34,578 nucleotides of DNA from a virus. The stretch is from IMG/VR virus record IMGVR_UViG_3300047319_001451, positions 1-34,578 of that record; one strand, given 5' to 3'. The position numbers and the translations under genes were made by a program. Under the pieces are notes generated by a model, which did not search any database, was not told the DNA's origin, and saw only the letters and a list, made by a program, of their open reading frames with translations. Every line of letters starts with the position of its first letter. Within the stretch, counting starts at the first letter, position 1. Shown piece after piece: positions 21,072 through 30,522 of this stretch.

Positions 21072-21827
21072 TCAACTAAAAACAGATGGCTCGAGCCGAA
21101 GGCTGCCCTCGATGGGATACAGTTTCGCGCCGCTCTTCGTGACGCGGAGCTGGTAGTGATAGTCGTCCCCAGCGCCGTCCGATGGTGACGCGCCGGCAGT
21201 ATTGGCGGCGTGGATCTCGACGAGTGCCGTCTGGCTCTCGGTGCCTCCGTTGACGATCGAGCCGGTGATGGGACCGACTGAGTCGTCGCCTCGAGCCCCG
21301 GCCAATTCGACCGTCGCCGCGGTGAGATCTCCGAATGTGCTGGCCGGCAGAGTGAACGGGATCGCGAGGCCATTGGCGGCCAGATAGTCGCCCCCCTGTA
21401 CGATCCGGATTGTCCCGCCCTGGGTGACAGGGCTCGTGACGTTGACCGAGGCGGCCCCGATCTTCTGCAGCGCGCCACCGGCCGTGTTGGAGGCATAATC
21501 TCCAAGCGGGTTCTGGAGTGGATCCGAACCGCCGCCGCCGCTCGATGGACTGATCAGCGAATCGGTCTCATACGTTCCCGTCGCCAGCAGCAGACCTGTC
21601 AGCGTGTCGAAGGCCACCGACGTGCCGCTGCCGTCCGTGAGCTCCACGATGTAATTCCCTGCCGCCAGGTCGGTGAACGTGCAGCGATAAACGCATTTCC
21701 GATTCGTCGCCGCCACGACGGCGCTGGCCGTCTGCGAAATGGTGTCGCTGGGCTGATGGTATGCCTTGGCCGTCAAGCCGGTTAGGCCCGACGATGCCGG
21801 GATCTCGATGGTTTGCGTTGCAGGCAT
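21072..21827 (-). CDS. Probable virion (tail fibre-associated) protein
   Basis: The 251-residue protein is Gly, Ser and Thr rich. It begins MPATQTIEIPASSGLTGL with a short domain (CTFTDLAAGNYIVEL) typical of small beta-sandwich phage modules, then a Gly-Ser linker, then FTLPASTFGDLTAATVELAG and the C-terminal TALVEIHAANTAG...YQLRVTKSG. The composition and its place between fibre genes support a virion function. No family is assigned. Confidence 0.6.
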   Translation of the reverse strand: MPATQTIEIPASSGLTGLTAKAYHQPSDTISQTASAVVAATNRKCVYRCTFTDLAAGNYIVELTDGSGTSVAFDTLTGLLLATGTYETDSLISPSSGGGGSDPLQNPLGDYASNTAGGALQKIGAASVNVTSPVTQGGTIRIVQGGDYLAANGLAIPFTLPASTFGDLTAATVELAGARGDDSVGPITGSIVNGGTESQTALVEIHAANTAGASPSDGAGDDYHYQLRVTKSGAKLYPIEGSLRLEPSVFS

Positions 21828-21830
21828 GCT

Positions 21831-22091
21831 CTAGGCTCCCGGTTTTTTGCCGCGTTCGGATTTGATCAAGTCGCCGTGAACGACCGTCAGTCTCGTTCGC
21901 AGTTCGGTGTTTTGATGCTCGAGCGAAAGGATCCGGCAGTTCAGCGTTTCGATTTCGTCGTTCTTGGCCGCGAGCTGCTGGCTGAGCGCGGCCGTTGCCT
22001 GGCGGTGCAGTTCCTTCAACACCTCGACCGCGTTGTCCTCCATCGGTTTCTCAGCCTGCTCTGGTTCCGCGAGCGTAGGTTCCACTGCCAT
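21831..22091 (-). CDS. Coiled-coil protein (86 aa)
   Basis: Starts at ATG 22091 (MAVEPTLAEPEQAEKPMED). Residues 18-75 form one long predicted coiled coil (VEVLKELHRQATAALSQQL, then IETLNCRILSLEHQNTELR), ending in a basic tail (KSERGKKPGA). The start follows the stop of the tail fibre gene by 4 bases. It could be a fibre chaperone or assembly protein, by position only. Confidence 0.62.
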   Translation of the reverse strand: MAVEPTLAEPEQAEKPMEDNAVEVLKELHRQATAALSQQLAAKNDEIETLNCRILSLEHQNTELRTRLTVVHGDLIKSERGKKPGA

Positions 22092-22095
22092 CGTG

Positions 22096-23835
22096 CTATC
22101 CGATCTGAATAATCGAAGCCGAAATGTTGTAAACGACACTGGTGAACGTGCCCGTGGTGCCGATCGTAATTGCCGATCCGGATTTCGTGCGAATGTTGAG
22201 CGGGATTCCCATGTACGGCACGGCCCCGCCGGCGTTCGCAATGGTCGGCGAGATCGTCCCCGCCAGATTCGAAAAGTTGATCGTCCCCGTTCGCGCGTTG
22301 TTGCCCTCGTCCGTATAGGCGAAGATCACGGTGAAGCTGTGGGTTGTGGCCGTCGTGACCCTGACCTCGGCCGTGACGAGATAGTCCCCATCCGCGGCCG
22401 GCGTCGTGAAGGTGGCGACCGAGCCGACAGACGCTACCTGCCCGGTGAGTTGCGCGTTGGCCCGGGTGACCAGAACTCCGGTCGCGCCGGCCGTGTTGAC
22501 ATTGACGACCTTCGCGACTTTCGTTTGCAGGGTGACATCGCCGCTGAACGTCGTCGCGTTGAGCGTCGCCGGAATGTCCCCCGCGCCAAGCGCCGCCCAG
22601 GCCGGGGCCGCGCTGCTGGACTGCGTGAGGAATTTATTTGTGGCCGTCGAATTGACCGCGAGCGCCTGAACTGCCGACGCGGCGTTGCCGTATAAGACTC
22701 CGTTCGACGCGAGCGTCGCGACGCCGGTGCCGCCCTGGCCCACAGTGACCGCGGCGTTATCGGTCAAGATCGTTGCCGATGCGTTCGGGAGCGTGAACGT
22801 CTTTTCTGCCGTGGCCGGGCCGCTGAATTTCGTGAAACCGTTGCCCGTTCCGCCGAACGTCGACGCGATGATCTGCGCGAGCGCTGCCGACCCGTCGAAA
22901 TTGTTGCCGTAGATCGATCGGGGCGTCGTCAACGTCGCCGCCGAGCCCGTGGTGTTTTGATTGAGCGTCGGAACGTCGCCGGCGGCGATCGTGCCGACAG
23001 TGACCGCTCCCCCGACCGTCGCCTGCTTCAGGTATTGACCGGCCCCGCCAGTGGCCGACAGGTCGGCATTCGTGCCGCCGCGAGATAACCCGAGCTGGCC
23101 AGACCAGCCGAGCGTCAGTGAGGCGGACACCAGCAACGCAGACGCTGGGGTTCCGCCAAGAGTCAGCGTGACGTTCGTATCGTTGACTCGCGTCAGTGCC
23201 GCGCCGTTGCCGATGTCGGCGGCCGTCAGAGTGACCGCGCCGGTTCTGCTGGCGACTGAAGTCACTGGCGCTGTCGGGTAGCTTAATTGCGTCCAGCTCG
23301 CCAGCTGCGTCGGGTCGGCTCCGGTAATGACCCAGGTCGTGCTGAGGTCGGTTCGGATCGCCCAGTCGCCCTGCTGGCCCGTCAGTGCGAGCATTGCGGC
23401 CTGGCTGGCGACCGATCCCAGGTATGACACGATCGCGATGTCGGGAATTTGCGAGGCCGTCAGTTTTCCGGAGCCGTCGAGCGTTGCAGCCCCGCTCGCG
23501 CCACCGGCCGCGAGCAACGCCGCGGATCCGAGGCCGAGGTTCGTCCTGGCGGTCGCTGGGTTTGCCAGGTCGCTGAGGTTGCTTGCCACGGCAGCGAATT
23601 CTCCGGCCGCGTGCGTCGCGACAGATCCCAGGCCGGAAATGTCGCCCGTCGCCAGCGTGACAGCGCCCGTCCTGCCGGAGACCGAAATCATCGCCGCCGT
23701 CAGTGCGCCGGCCGCGAGAGAGAGGCCGGATCCGACGTCGAGCGCTTCGAGCGCCCCGGCGCTCGCGGTGGAGCGGCCGGCGAGCTTCCCGGTGGGGAAG
23801 TTGAGCACGCTTTTATAATTCAGCGCGGTGAGCAT
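22096..23835 (-). CDS. Tail fibre / receptor-binding-like protein
   Basis: The 579-residue protein has repeated fibre motifs: VASRTGAVTLTAADI and the related VSGRTGAVTLATGDI, NLSDLANPATARTNLGLGSAA, and LSRGGTNADLSATGGAGQYL. These occur in phage side-tail and long tail fibres. The C-terminal 130 residues form a separate beta-rich domain (FTVIFAYTDEGNNARTG, IGTTGTFTSVVYNISASIIQIG), probably the receptor-binding tip. AGAGGAAC precedes ATG 23835. Confidence 0.75.
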   Translation of the reverse strand: MLTALNYKSVLNFPTGKLAGRSTASAGALEALDVGSGLSLAAGALTAAMISVSGRTGAVTLATGDISGLGSVATHAAGEFAAVASNLSDLANPATARTNLGLGSAALLAAGGASGAATLDGSGKLTASQIPDIAIVSYLGSVASQAAMLALTGQQGDWAIRTDLSTTWVITGADPTQLASWTQLSYPTAPVTSVASRTGAVTLTAADIGNGAALTRVNDTNVTLTLGGTPASALLVSASLTLGWSGQLGLSRGGTNADLSATGGAGQYLKQATVGGAVTVGTIAAGDVPTLNQNTTGSAATLTTPRSIYGNNFDGSAALAQIIASTFGGTGNGFTKFSGPATAEKTFTLPNASATILTDNAAVTVGQGGTGVATLASNGVLYGNAASAVQALAVNSTATNKFLTQSSSAAPAWAALGAGDIPATLNATTFSGDVTLQTKVAKVVNVNTAGATGVLVTRANAQLTGQVASVGSVATFTTPAADGDYLVTAEVRVTTATTHSFTVIFAYTDEGNNARTGTINFSNLAGTISPTIANAGGAVPYMGIPLNIRTKSGSAITIGTTGTFTSVVYNISASIIQIG

Positions 23836-23870
23836 GGAGGCGTTCCTCTTTCGGTCACTTCACACGCGGA

Positions 23871-24587
23871 TCAATAAACCGAGTCATACGGGGTGTGGAA
23901 TTCGCGACACTCGAGGGATCCGACCGTATAACCTTCGCCCTCGATCCAGTGCAGGAGCGCCACAGCACCGGCACGCATCGGCGTGGGGTGGCCCACGGGA
24001 ACTCCCGCGTTGGCCGTTTCGATCGTGCCGGAATCGGCGTACTGCGTCGTGGCGATGATCAGGACGGCCATGCCGGTGACGAGCGATTGCCCGGTCAGGA
24101 GTGGGACCGCAGTTTCCGCCTCGGCGAATTTCCCGACGAACTCGACCAGCCAGACTGCCGGGAATGTTCCGATCGCCCCGGCCTCTCCCGGCTGGTCGCC
24201 GATCGAGACAGAGACGTTGCCAGCCCCGATCGTTTCCAGCTTCTCCAGGATGGCCTGCAGCTCGGCCGCCGTCGCGTCCCATTTGATCTTGTCGCTGACT
24301 TGCCCTTTGAACCCCAAAGTGAACGTGCCGCCGACGGCGTCGCCGGCGATGTAGATTTTCTGGATGGTCGGATCGTCGACGCGGATCAGGATCGAACAGT
24401 CGGCGTGCCCCTCGTTGACCAGATCCTCGAGCAGAATCGCGCGAATGCAGGGACGGCCGACCTGTTGCGGCGGCGAGGTCAGATCGCGGGCTGGCACGCC
24501 CGGGCGTTTCTCCCAGTCGAGCACCACCTTCTCGGTGCGCTCGGCCGAGCTCTTCGAAATCATTACGCCCGGATCAGTTGTGGCCAT
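23871..24587 (-). CDS. Virion protein with one GGTFTL-type module
   Basis: The 238-residue protein has at residues about 80-125 GGTFTLGFKGQVSDKIKWDATAAELQAILEKL then IGAGNVSV, the same module that is repeated in the next, larger gene. The flanking N-terminal part (MATTDPGVMISKSSAERTE) and the C terminus, with LHWIEGEGYTVGSLECREF, are unlike that gene. The start lies 3 bases past the neighbour's stop with GAGGT before it. Probably a small subunit or adaptor of the same tail structure. Confidence 0.65.
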   Translation of the reverse strand: MATTDPGVMISKSSAERTEKVVLDWEKRPGVPARDLTSPPQQVGRPCIRAILLEDLVNEGHADCSILIRVDDPTIQKIYIAGDAVGGTFTLGFKGQVSDKIKWDATAAELQAILEKLETIGAGNVSVSIGDQPGEAGAIGTFPAVWLVEFVGKFAEAETAVPLLTGQSLVTGMAVLIIATTQYADSGTIETANAGVPVGHPTPMRAGAVALLHWIEGEGYTVGSLECREFHTPYDSVY

Positions 24588-24590
24588 GGG

Positions 24591-27458
24591 TTACCTCAAC
24601 ACCACCTGGCCGTTGATTGTCGCCCCGTCGCTGATCAGCTTGCCGCCGGTCTGGTCGATCGGGCCTGTGACCGTGGTGCCGGTCCCGAGTTCCGCCTGGC
24701 CCTGCCGGAGAATCAGTGGCTTCGCCCCGCCCAGGTTGGCGACCTCGCCGGCCCACAGGGCGCAGCCGAAGTTGCCGTTGATGATCTCCCAGACGTTCGA
24801 CGCGTGGGATCCTTTCCAGACCACGGCCGGGATCCCCGACTCAGACCCGGAGCCGGTGTCGACCAGCCGGCCGGCGACCTGATCGGGTCCCGTGTCGAAC
24901 TGGATCTTTCCGGAACCGGTCCCGTCGCCCGTGCCTATTTGGATCTGCTGAGTTCCGGCGGCTCGCAGACCGATTCGCAGGAAGCGCGGGCGGTATTCGT
25001 GGTAGCCGCCGGGGTTCTGCCGCGGCAGTCCGACATCGCCGGTGAACCGAGAGTTCATTTCGGCATAGTCGAGACGCACGCCCATTGTGTGCGTGCCGGT
25101 GCCGGCGGTCGTGATGTCGATCGGAGAGCCGCCGCTGGAAGCGCTGATCTGGCAGGTGGCGGCGTTGCGATCGACGTTGATCAGGTAATAGTTGGTGGCC
25201 GCCGAGATGCCGGCGGGGAGACCCCCGCCGGCATTGCTGAACTGCACGATCTGGTCGTTGACGAATGAGCCGCCGGTGTCGCCGGAGGCTTTTCCGAACG
25301 TGATGACGTCGGTGCCGGCGTTGGCCGTGATCGTGCAGAGCTGGGCAATGCCGTATAGGCAGCCGCTGTCCCCGTCCTCGCAATAGAGCGAGTCGCCGGT
25401 GTCAGGGACCCGGCCGCGAGACCAGTTGGCGGCAGTGTCGTAATGGTTGGGGCCGGCGCTGAACGTCGTCGTCGAGACGGTGACTGCCTGCGTGCCGAAT
25501 GTGCCGGTCAGGTTGGCACCGTCGCCGATCAGCAGCGGCTGCAGGGCGTTGGCTTGGGCACCCGACCAGGTGACAGTCCAGGGACCGCCGGCCGAGCCGC
25601 TGACAGAAACGGTGTTGACGGTGGGCAGCGCCCGCAGATCGGTCTGCACGGTGGCAGCTGCGGCGTTCCAGGCGATCGGCGTGCATTCCGCCGAGCCGTT
25701 GAATGACAGCGCGAACGTGCCGCCGCTGACTCCGGCCTCGAGCGTCACGAGCTGCACTTCGCTCGCGCCGGCGCTGCCGGCAGTGAGTTCGGCGATTGTC
25801 CCGCCGCCGCCGGTCAAGCTGGCCGCGTTGGCGGTGAGCTCGGCAATGTTGGTGTTGGCCGGGGCGGTGACCGTGACACTGTAGGGGCTGGCGACCGTTC
25901 CCGCTCCGGAGGTCGTGGTGGTGGTGATGGTGGCCGACAGGTCGGCTTCAATGCGGGTCTTGAGCGTCGCGGCAGAGGCGTTGAAGGCGATCGCCGACGT
26001 GGTCTGGGCTCCCTCGGTGAGGGTGAACGTTCCCCCGGTCGCAAAGACGGTGATTGTCTGGATTTCGTTCTGGTTGGCATGGCCGGCGGAAACCCGCGTG
26101 ACTGTCGTTCCGGCGCCTCCGCTGAGTCCTGCGGATCCGACCGACAGCAGATTTGCCGCGGTGTTGGCCAGCGCTCCGTTGAAATGCACTAACAGGACCG
26201 TAGGCCCGAAACCGATCGCGGTCTGAAAACTGCACGTGGTCACTGTGACGTTTCCGGCCCCGATGTTACTGAGCGCGGCCAGCGCGTTTTGCACGCGCGT
26301 TGACATAACGGGCGATGCACTGTTAGCGGCGATCGGCGCGGTAGTTTTGTTGCCGTATGTCAGGGTGAAAGTTCCGGTGACCGCGGATCCGTTGAAACCC
26401 AGATCGACAATTTGGAAATCATCGCTGGTCGATTGGCCCCCCTGCTGCAACGTCGAGACGGTTCCCCCATCAGCCACAGTCGTGGCGTCGAGCACGAGCT
26501 GCGACACGTTGGCATTGGCCAGCACGCCGGTGAAATGCACATAGAAGTAACCGCAGTTGCTCCCTTCGGATCCGGCCTGAAACCCATACACGAGCGCATT
26601 GCCGGATCCGACCGTCGAGAGCCCCTGAATCGCCGTCTGGATCGTGGCCGGCGTCGAGCCACTCGACAGCGTGGCGGTCGTCTGACCGTTGAACGTGAGC
26701 GTGAAATTCCAAGCGCCGTTGATGTTCGACAGGTCAATCAACTGGATCTCGTCGGACGTGCCGTTCCCGTCCTGCGTCGTCGTGATCGAGACGCCGCCGT
26801 TGCCGGTGAGATTCGTGCCGTTAATCGTCCCCGCGGCGATCGATTGGGAACCGAGCGTTCCGGTCCACGTCACAAACCAGGGCGAGTTCGGACCTGGGCC
26901 GCCGGTCACCAGCACATTCCCCGCCCCCACTCCGGTCAACGCCACGAGCGCCGCCTGCACAGTGGCCGCGGTGGCGTTCCAGGCAATGTTGCCGGTCGTC
27001 ACGTTCCCCGCGCCGACGTTGTAAGTCAGCGTGAATGTTCCCCCCGAATAGCTCCCCACCAGATTGATCTGGTGCACCTCGTTGATGCCCCCATGCCCGG
27101 GCGTGCTCTCAGTGACAATCACCGTCCCGGCCGTCGAGCTCGTCGCCGATGCCGTCACATCGAAGGGGATGCCCGCCGTCGCGGCCACTAGGGCGACGTA
27201 ATCCATCAGGCCGTCGCCGTTGCTGTCGACCGGGCTCGCCAGGAACTCGGCGAATTCCGGGATCGATGTAGAGGCCAGGGCCGCAGCCAGCCCCCGGCAA
27301 ACGTCGTCCACCGTCGACGCGGCCGCCGTGTAGCCCACCGACTTGCCGTTGCAGCTCAGCGTGAAGCCGTCGCCGATGACTACGTTGAGCGGAGTGACCC
27401 GCGTGATTTGAGCGATGGGAAGTGCGTCGCCGCGCCACGAATTGATAACGGCAGTCAT
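24591..27458 (-). CDS. Large modular virion protein with about five GGTFTLT/GAGNV repeats
   Basis: The 955-residue protein begins with a distinct domain (MTAVINSWRGDALPIAQITR). It then has about five modules of 85-110 residues, each running from E-x-Q-x-I-x-L through GGTFTLTYN, IAWNATAATVQAALVAL, VGAGNVLVTGGPG and a Trp-Thr strand to LTGGG. Module 2 is divergent (NGAWNFTLTFNGQTT) and module 4 lacks the GAGNV turn. The last 270 residues are a beta-helix-like domain with GGSFVNDQIVQFSNAGGGLP and a glycine-rich end. Such repeats are common in large planctomycete surface proteins. It probably forms an extended tail or baseplate structure. Confidence 0.72.
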   Translation of the reverse strand: MTAVINSWRGDALPIAQITRVTPLNVVIGDGFTLSCNGKSVGYTAAASTVDDVCRGLAAALASTSIPEFAEFLASPVDSNGDGLMDYVALVAATAGIPFDVTASATSSTAGTVIVTESTPGHGGINEVHQINLVGSYSGGTFTLTYNVGAGNVTTGNIAWNATAATVQAALVALTGVGAGNVLVTGGPGPNSPWFVTWTGTLGSQSIAAGTINGTNLTGNGGVSITTTQDGNGTSDEIQLIDLSNINGAWNFTLTFNGQTTATLSSGSTPATIQTAIQGLSTVGSGNALVYGFQAGSEGSNCGYFYVHFTGVLANANVSQLVLDATTVADGGTVSTLQQGGQSTSDDFQIVDLGFNGSAVTGTFTLTYGNKTTAPIAANSASPVMSTRVQNALAALSNIGAGNVTVTTCSFQTAIGFGPTVLLVHFNGALANTAANLLSVGSAGLSGGAGTTVTRVSAGHANQNEIQTITVFATGGTFTLTEGAQTTSAIAFNASAATLKTRIEADLSATITTTTTSGAGTVASPYSVTVTAPANTNIAELTANAASLTGGGGTIAELTAGSAGASEVQLVTLEAGVSGGTFALSFNGSAECTPIAWNAAAATVQTDLRALPTVNTVSVSGSAGGPWTVTWSGAQANALQPLLIGDGANLTGTFGTQAVTVSTTTFSAGPNHYDTAANWSRGRVPDTGDSLYCEDGDSGCLYGIAQLCTITANAGTDVITFGKASGDTGGSFVNDQIVQFSNAGGGLPAGISAATNYYLINVDRNAATCQISASSGGSPIDITTAGTGTHTMGVRLDYAEMNSRFTGDVGLPRQNPGGYHEYRPRFLRIGLRAAGTQQIQIGTGDGTGSGKIQFDTGPDQVAGRLVDTGSGSESGIPAVVWKGSHASNVWEIINGNFGCALWAGEVANLGGAKPLILRQGQAELGTGTTVTGPIDQTGGKLISDGATINGQVVLR

Positions 27459-27465
27459 TGAGACC

Positions 27466-28401
27466 TCACTTCAAAGGCAATTGTGAGAAGGGAAGTGCAT
27501 CCTGGAAATCGAACGGCAGGAGCACGATGTTCTTCAGTGTCGGATTGGCGATGTGCGCCCCTTGCTTGTCGAGAAACTGCGGCTCCTTCGGTTTATCGGG
27601 CGGGATCCCGCACAGGATCTCTTCCCGGATGTATTTGGTTTTCAGGTCGGACGGCTTGATGCCGGACGAACGGAGCAGCTTTTGCAGCTGCCGCTTCGAG
27701 AGCGTGTTCTCGTTTGAAATCACCCATCGGATCGGCACGAGTTGAAACCAGCCGCGGTTGGGAATGTAGCGCGTCCAGCCCGACTTGCGGCGGTGCAGCT
27801 CGAACGTCATCGGCGCGAAGTCCTTGCCAGCCTGGTTGTCGTCGACGCCGATATTGAAGTGCATCGCCTGCAGCGTGCCGACGTCGCAGTTGATTCCCTT
27901 GATTCTCTGGGCGTCGGAATTGATCGCGTTGACGTAGTCCTCGAGGTAGGCGGGATATTTGGTCGAGACGTTGACCTGCACCTTGAACACCAGATCGCTG
28001 ACCACAACCTCTTGCGCATCGAGCAGGTCTCCGGCCGCATTGACGACGGGGCGGTTTTTGGCGTCGACGAACCGCACCTCCGAACGTTCCACCGTTTCGA
28101 CGCTGATCTGCGGCGGCCCCTGGAATGGGTTCTCGGCCTTCTGCCCTGATGTCGAGTAGGTCACTCGCAGGTTCCAGACGCAGCTCTGCTCGGCGCGGGT
28201 CGGCTCGAACTGCGTGACGATGGCGCGCGGCTGATCGGGATGCTGTGCGCCCCTGGCAATCGACGGCAGCGCCTTCTCGATGGCCAGCGAGCCTTCACTC
28301 CACTTGCTCATTTGCAGATCGAAGAAGCGAACGTACTCTTCCCGTTCCAGCTCGAGCCGGGATTCTTCCTGCCGCGTTTCCTCGATCCACAACAGCGACA
28401 T
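27466..28401 (-). CDS. Probable distal-tail / baseplate protein
   Basis: The 311-residue protein starts at ATG 28401 (MSLLWIEETRQEESRLELER); an alternative GTG at 28407 overlaps the tape-measure stop. After a helical N terminus it has mixed beta segments, including VTYSTSGQKAENPFQGPP, VSDLVFKVQVNVSTKYPAY and HFNIGVDDNQAGKDF. A helix-turn-helix-like KRQLQKLLRSSGIKPSDLK follows. It lies directly after the tape-measure gene, where tail tip proteins are encoded in siphoviruses. The family is not recognised; function is from position. Confidence 0.6.
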   Translation of the reverse strand: MSLLWIEETRQEESRLELEREEYVRFFDLQMSKWSEGSLAIEKALPSIARGAQHPDQPRAIVTQFEPTRAEQSCVWNLRVTYSTSGQKAENPFQGPPQISVETVERSEVRFVDAKNRPVVNAAGDLLDAQEVVVSDLVFKVQVNVSTKYPAYLEDYVNAINSDAQRIKGINCDVGTLQAMHFNIGVDDNQAGKDFAPMTFELHRRKSGWTRYIPNRGWFQLVPIRWVISNENTLSKRQLQKLLRSSGIKPSDLKTKYIREEILCGIPPDKPKEPQFLDKQGAHIANPTLKNIVLLPFDFQDALPFSQLPLK

Positions 28402-28403
28402 GA

Positions 28404-30287
28404 TCACCCGAATGAGAACACGGTGATATTTTCCAAGGCCTCCCGCGACTTGCGGAGGTCCACGGCCTCGCGCGTTTGCACGCCGGCCATTTGCTCGAGC
28501 GTCCTGGCCGCGCGCTCCGGGGCGTCGTCGTGCGACGCGCGAAGCGACGCGAGCAGTTGATCCGCCCCCTCCTTCGTTCGAACGTCGGCCGATCCGATCC
28601 CCTTCGTCTGGGCGTGCGTCGCCAGGTCCGACAGGTGATCGGTGAAAGGGACGTTCGTGCCGGGCATGTTCATCCCCTTGCCTCTCTCGTCGGCGGCCTT
28701 CTTGGTCAGAGCGTCGAGCTGCTTTTTCGCATCGTCGATTTCACCGGCTCCGGCCAGCCCTGCTGCCAGCATTTCCCGCCGGCCGTTTGTGCCGAGTTGA
28801 CCTTTGAGGATTCCGGCCGCGATCCCCACGCCGGCGGCTTTGTTGGTGATCGCCGGCCCCGCTGTCGCCATCCGCACGCCGACGCCGATCCCGAACTTCT
28901 CGTCGTCGGTAAGCTGCATCCGGCCCTGCTTGATGCGCTCGGTCGTCTCGAGGGCCGCGATCAGCATCTGCGTTTGCGTCTCTTGCCAGAGCTGCTGGAC
29001 TTTCATAAAGCCCGACGCCAGCGCCTCGACGATGCCGGCCGCCAGATCAATCGCGACCTCGATCGCTGAGAATTTGAAACCGATCCAGGCTGTTCGCAGG
29101 CTGAGCATTAACCTGGCCCATTCGAGCGAGCCCTGCGCCGTCGCGATCTGGAACGCCAGGCCGAAGTTGCCGGAAGCGATTGCGTCGGAGATGCCCTGCC
29201 AGGCCTGCCCAAAATGCTCCTTGAGCTCAGTGAACTTGGCAGAGATCCAGTCGACCGCGCCGCCGGCAGCACTCCTGAGAGGAATGAAGTTTGCGGCCAG
29301 AGCGGCGACGGCCAGCGCCGCCAGGCCAACCGGACTGAGCAGAGCCCCCACGGCCACGCCGGCAATTGTTCCCGCAGTCGCCAGCCCGGTCCCCATCGCG
29401 GCCGCGGCCGAACCGATGCCGATCAGCGACGCGCCGACGGCAAAGGCGGCCGCGGCGACCAGAGTGGCGGTCGTCACGAGCTCCTTATTCTTGCGGATCC
29501 AATCGGCGATCGCCGTCGCGATTGGCTGAATGACGTCGGCCACGTCTTTGACGGCCGGGGCCAGCGACGAGACCATCGCCCCTGTGATGCGTCCCACGGA
29601 CCCGTATAGGCGGTCTAGTGCCAGATCGAAGGCGTGGGCCGCCTCGGCCTGTTCGGTCGTCTTGCGGCCGTTGTCGATCGCCTCCTGCCGCATGCGGGCC
29701 ATCCACTCCGTGCCGCGGGCGAACAGGGGGATCAGGTCGGCCCCCCCCTTGCCGAGCAGCTGCATGGCGGCCGCTGTCCGAACCGCGGGATCCTTAATGG
29801 CCGCGATCCGCTGGCCGATCAGTTCGAACTGTTTGTCGGGCGAGAGGCGGGCCAGATCTGAGACGCTGAGGCCCACGAGCGCCAGAGCCCCGCGGGCTTC
29901 CTTCGAACCGCTGGCCGCCTCGAAGAGCAGCTTCTGCATTCGGCCCAGGCCGGTGGTCATCGAATCGACGTCGACGCCGGCGGACTTGGCCGCGTGCTGT
30001 AGCTCGCCGATCGCCTCGACGCTGGCACCCGTCTGCTGGCTGACCTTAAGGAGGGCGACCGCTGGCTCGTTGAACCCTTTGAGCTTCTCGAGCAGCGCGG
30101 CGATCCCCTCGACGCCGAGCGCGGCCCCGCCCCCCTTGGCCAGCGGCTCGCCGAGCCGGCTGAGTTTTTCGCCGAACTTCTTCAGGAGCCCTTCGCCATA
30201 TTTGAGTCCCCGCTCGAGGGGCGAGAGCTCGGCGTAAACTTCCTCATACGCCTGGCCCATCCGAATGGCTTTAGAGTTTCCGGCCAC
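28404..30287 (-). CDS. Tail tape-measure protein
   Basis: The 627-residue protein starts with GTG at 30287. It is long, Ala-rich and helical, with YGEGLLKKFGEKLSRLG, then AAKSAGVDVDSMTTGLGRMQKLL, a recognisable tape-measure segment (LLGKGGADLIPLFARG), and two hydrophobic Gly/Ala-rich stretches near residues 270-340 that match membrane-interacting parts of tape-measure proteins. It follows the tail-assembly chaperone genes and precedes the distal tail genes, the usual place. Its length would set a short tail for a siphovirus of roughly 90-100 nm if the usual ratio holds. Confidence 0.85.
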   Translation of the reverse strand: MAGNSKAIRMGQAYEEVYAELSPLERGLKYGEGLLKKFGEKLSRLGEPLAKGGGAALGVEGIAALLEKLKGFNEPAVALLKVSQQTGASVEAIGELQHAAKSAGVDVDSMTTGLGRMQKLLFEAASGSKEARGALALVGLSVSDLARLSPDKQFELIGQRIAAIKDPAVRTAAAMQLLGKGGADLIPLFARGTEWMARMRQEAIDNGRKTTEQAEAAHAFDLALDRLYGSVGRITGAMVSSLAPAVKDVADVIQPIATAIADWIRKNKELVTTATLVAAAAFAVGASLIGIGSAAAAMGTGLATAGTIAGVAVGALLSPVGLAALAVAALAANFIPLRSAAGGAVDWISAKFTELKEHFGQAWQGISDAIASGNFGLAFQIATAQGSLEWARLMLSLRTAWIGFKFSAIEVAIDLAAGIVEALASGFMKVQQLWQETQTQMLIAALETTERIKQGRMQLTDDEKFGIGVGVRMATAGPAITNKAAGVGIAAGILKGQLGTNGRREMLAAGLAGAGEIDDAKKQLDALTKKAADERGKGMNMPGTNVPFTDHLSDLATHAQTKGIGSADVRTKEGADQLLASLRASHDDAPERAARTLEQMAGVQTREAVDLRKSREALENITVFSFG

Positions 30288-30298
30288 GCCTCATCCTT

Positions 30299-30508
30299 TC
30301 ATCCGGAACGCAGTACTTTTGTCCCCGCCTCCCTGGCGACCTCGACCGGATCGAGCGGCCGCGCTTTCTTCGGCCGTGCCAGAAACGGATTGAGCTCCCT
30401 CGCCCTGACCGTCCTCGAGCCCCGTCTGCGATTGGCCCGCGTGTTGATGAGCGTCGCCAGGATCTGCGACGTTTGGTTCCAGTCCTCCATGAGCCGGCCT
30501 GCCGACAT
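30299..30508 (-). CDS. Tail assembly chaperone, second frame (T-like)
   Basis: The region MSAGRLMEDWNQTSQILATLINTRANRRRG is preceded in frame by TLRQLD and resembles the small proteins found between chaperone G and tape measure (TLREL...W..TS..LA pattern). As a separate gene its first ATG is 30508. However, the pattern already starts upstream (WELAGIAGVDPTRRTLRQL), in the -1 frame relative to the chaperone gene. This suggests it may be made as a fusion by programmed -1 frameshifting, as with lambda gpG-gpGT. Confidence 0.55.
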   Translation of the reverse strand: MSAGRLMEDWNQTSQILATLINTRANRRRGSRTVRARELNPFLARPKKARPLDPVEVAREAGTKVLRSG

Positions 30509-30522
30509 CAGGTCGAGTTGCC

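Noticed and set aside
23895-25268. 457-codon plus-strand open frame
   Set aside because: It lies opposite two virion genes containing conserved modules and shows only Asp/Arg/Gly-rich shadow sequence.
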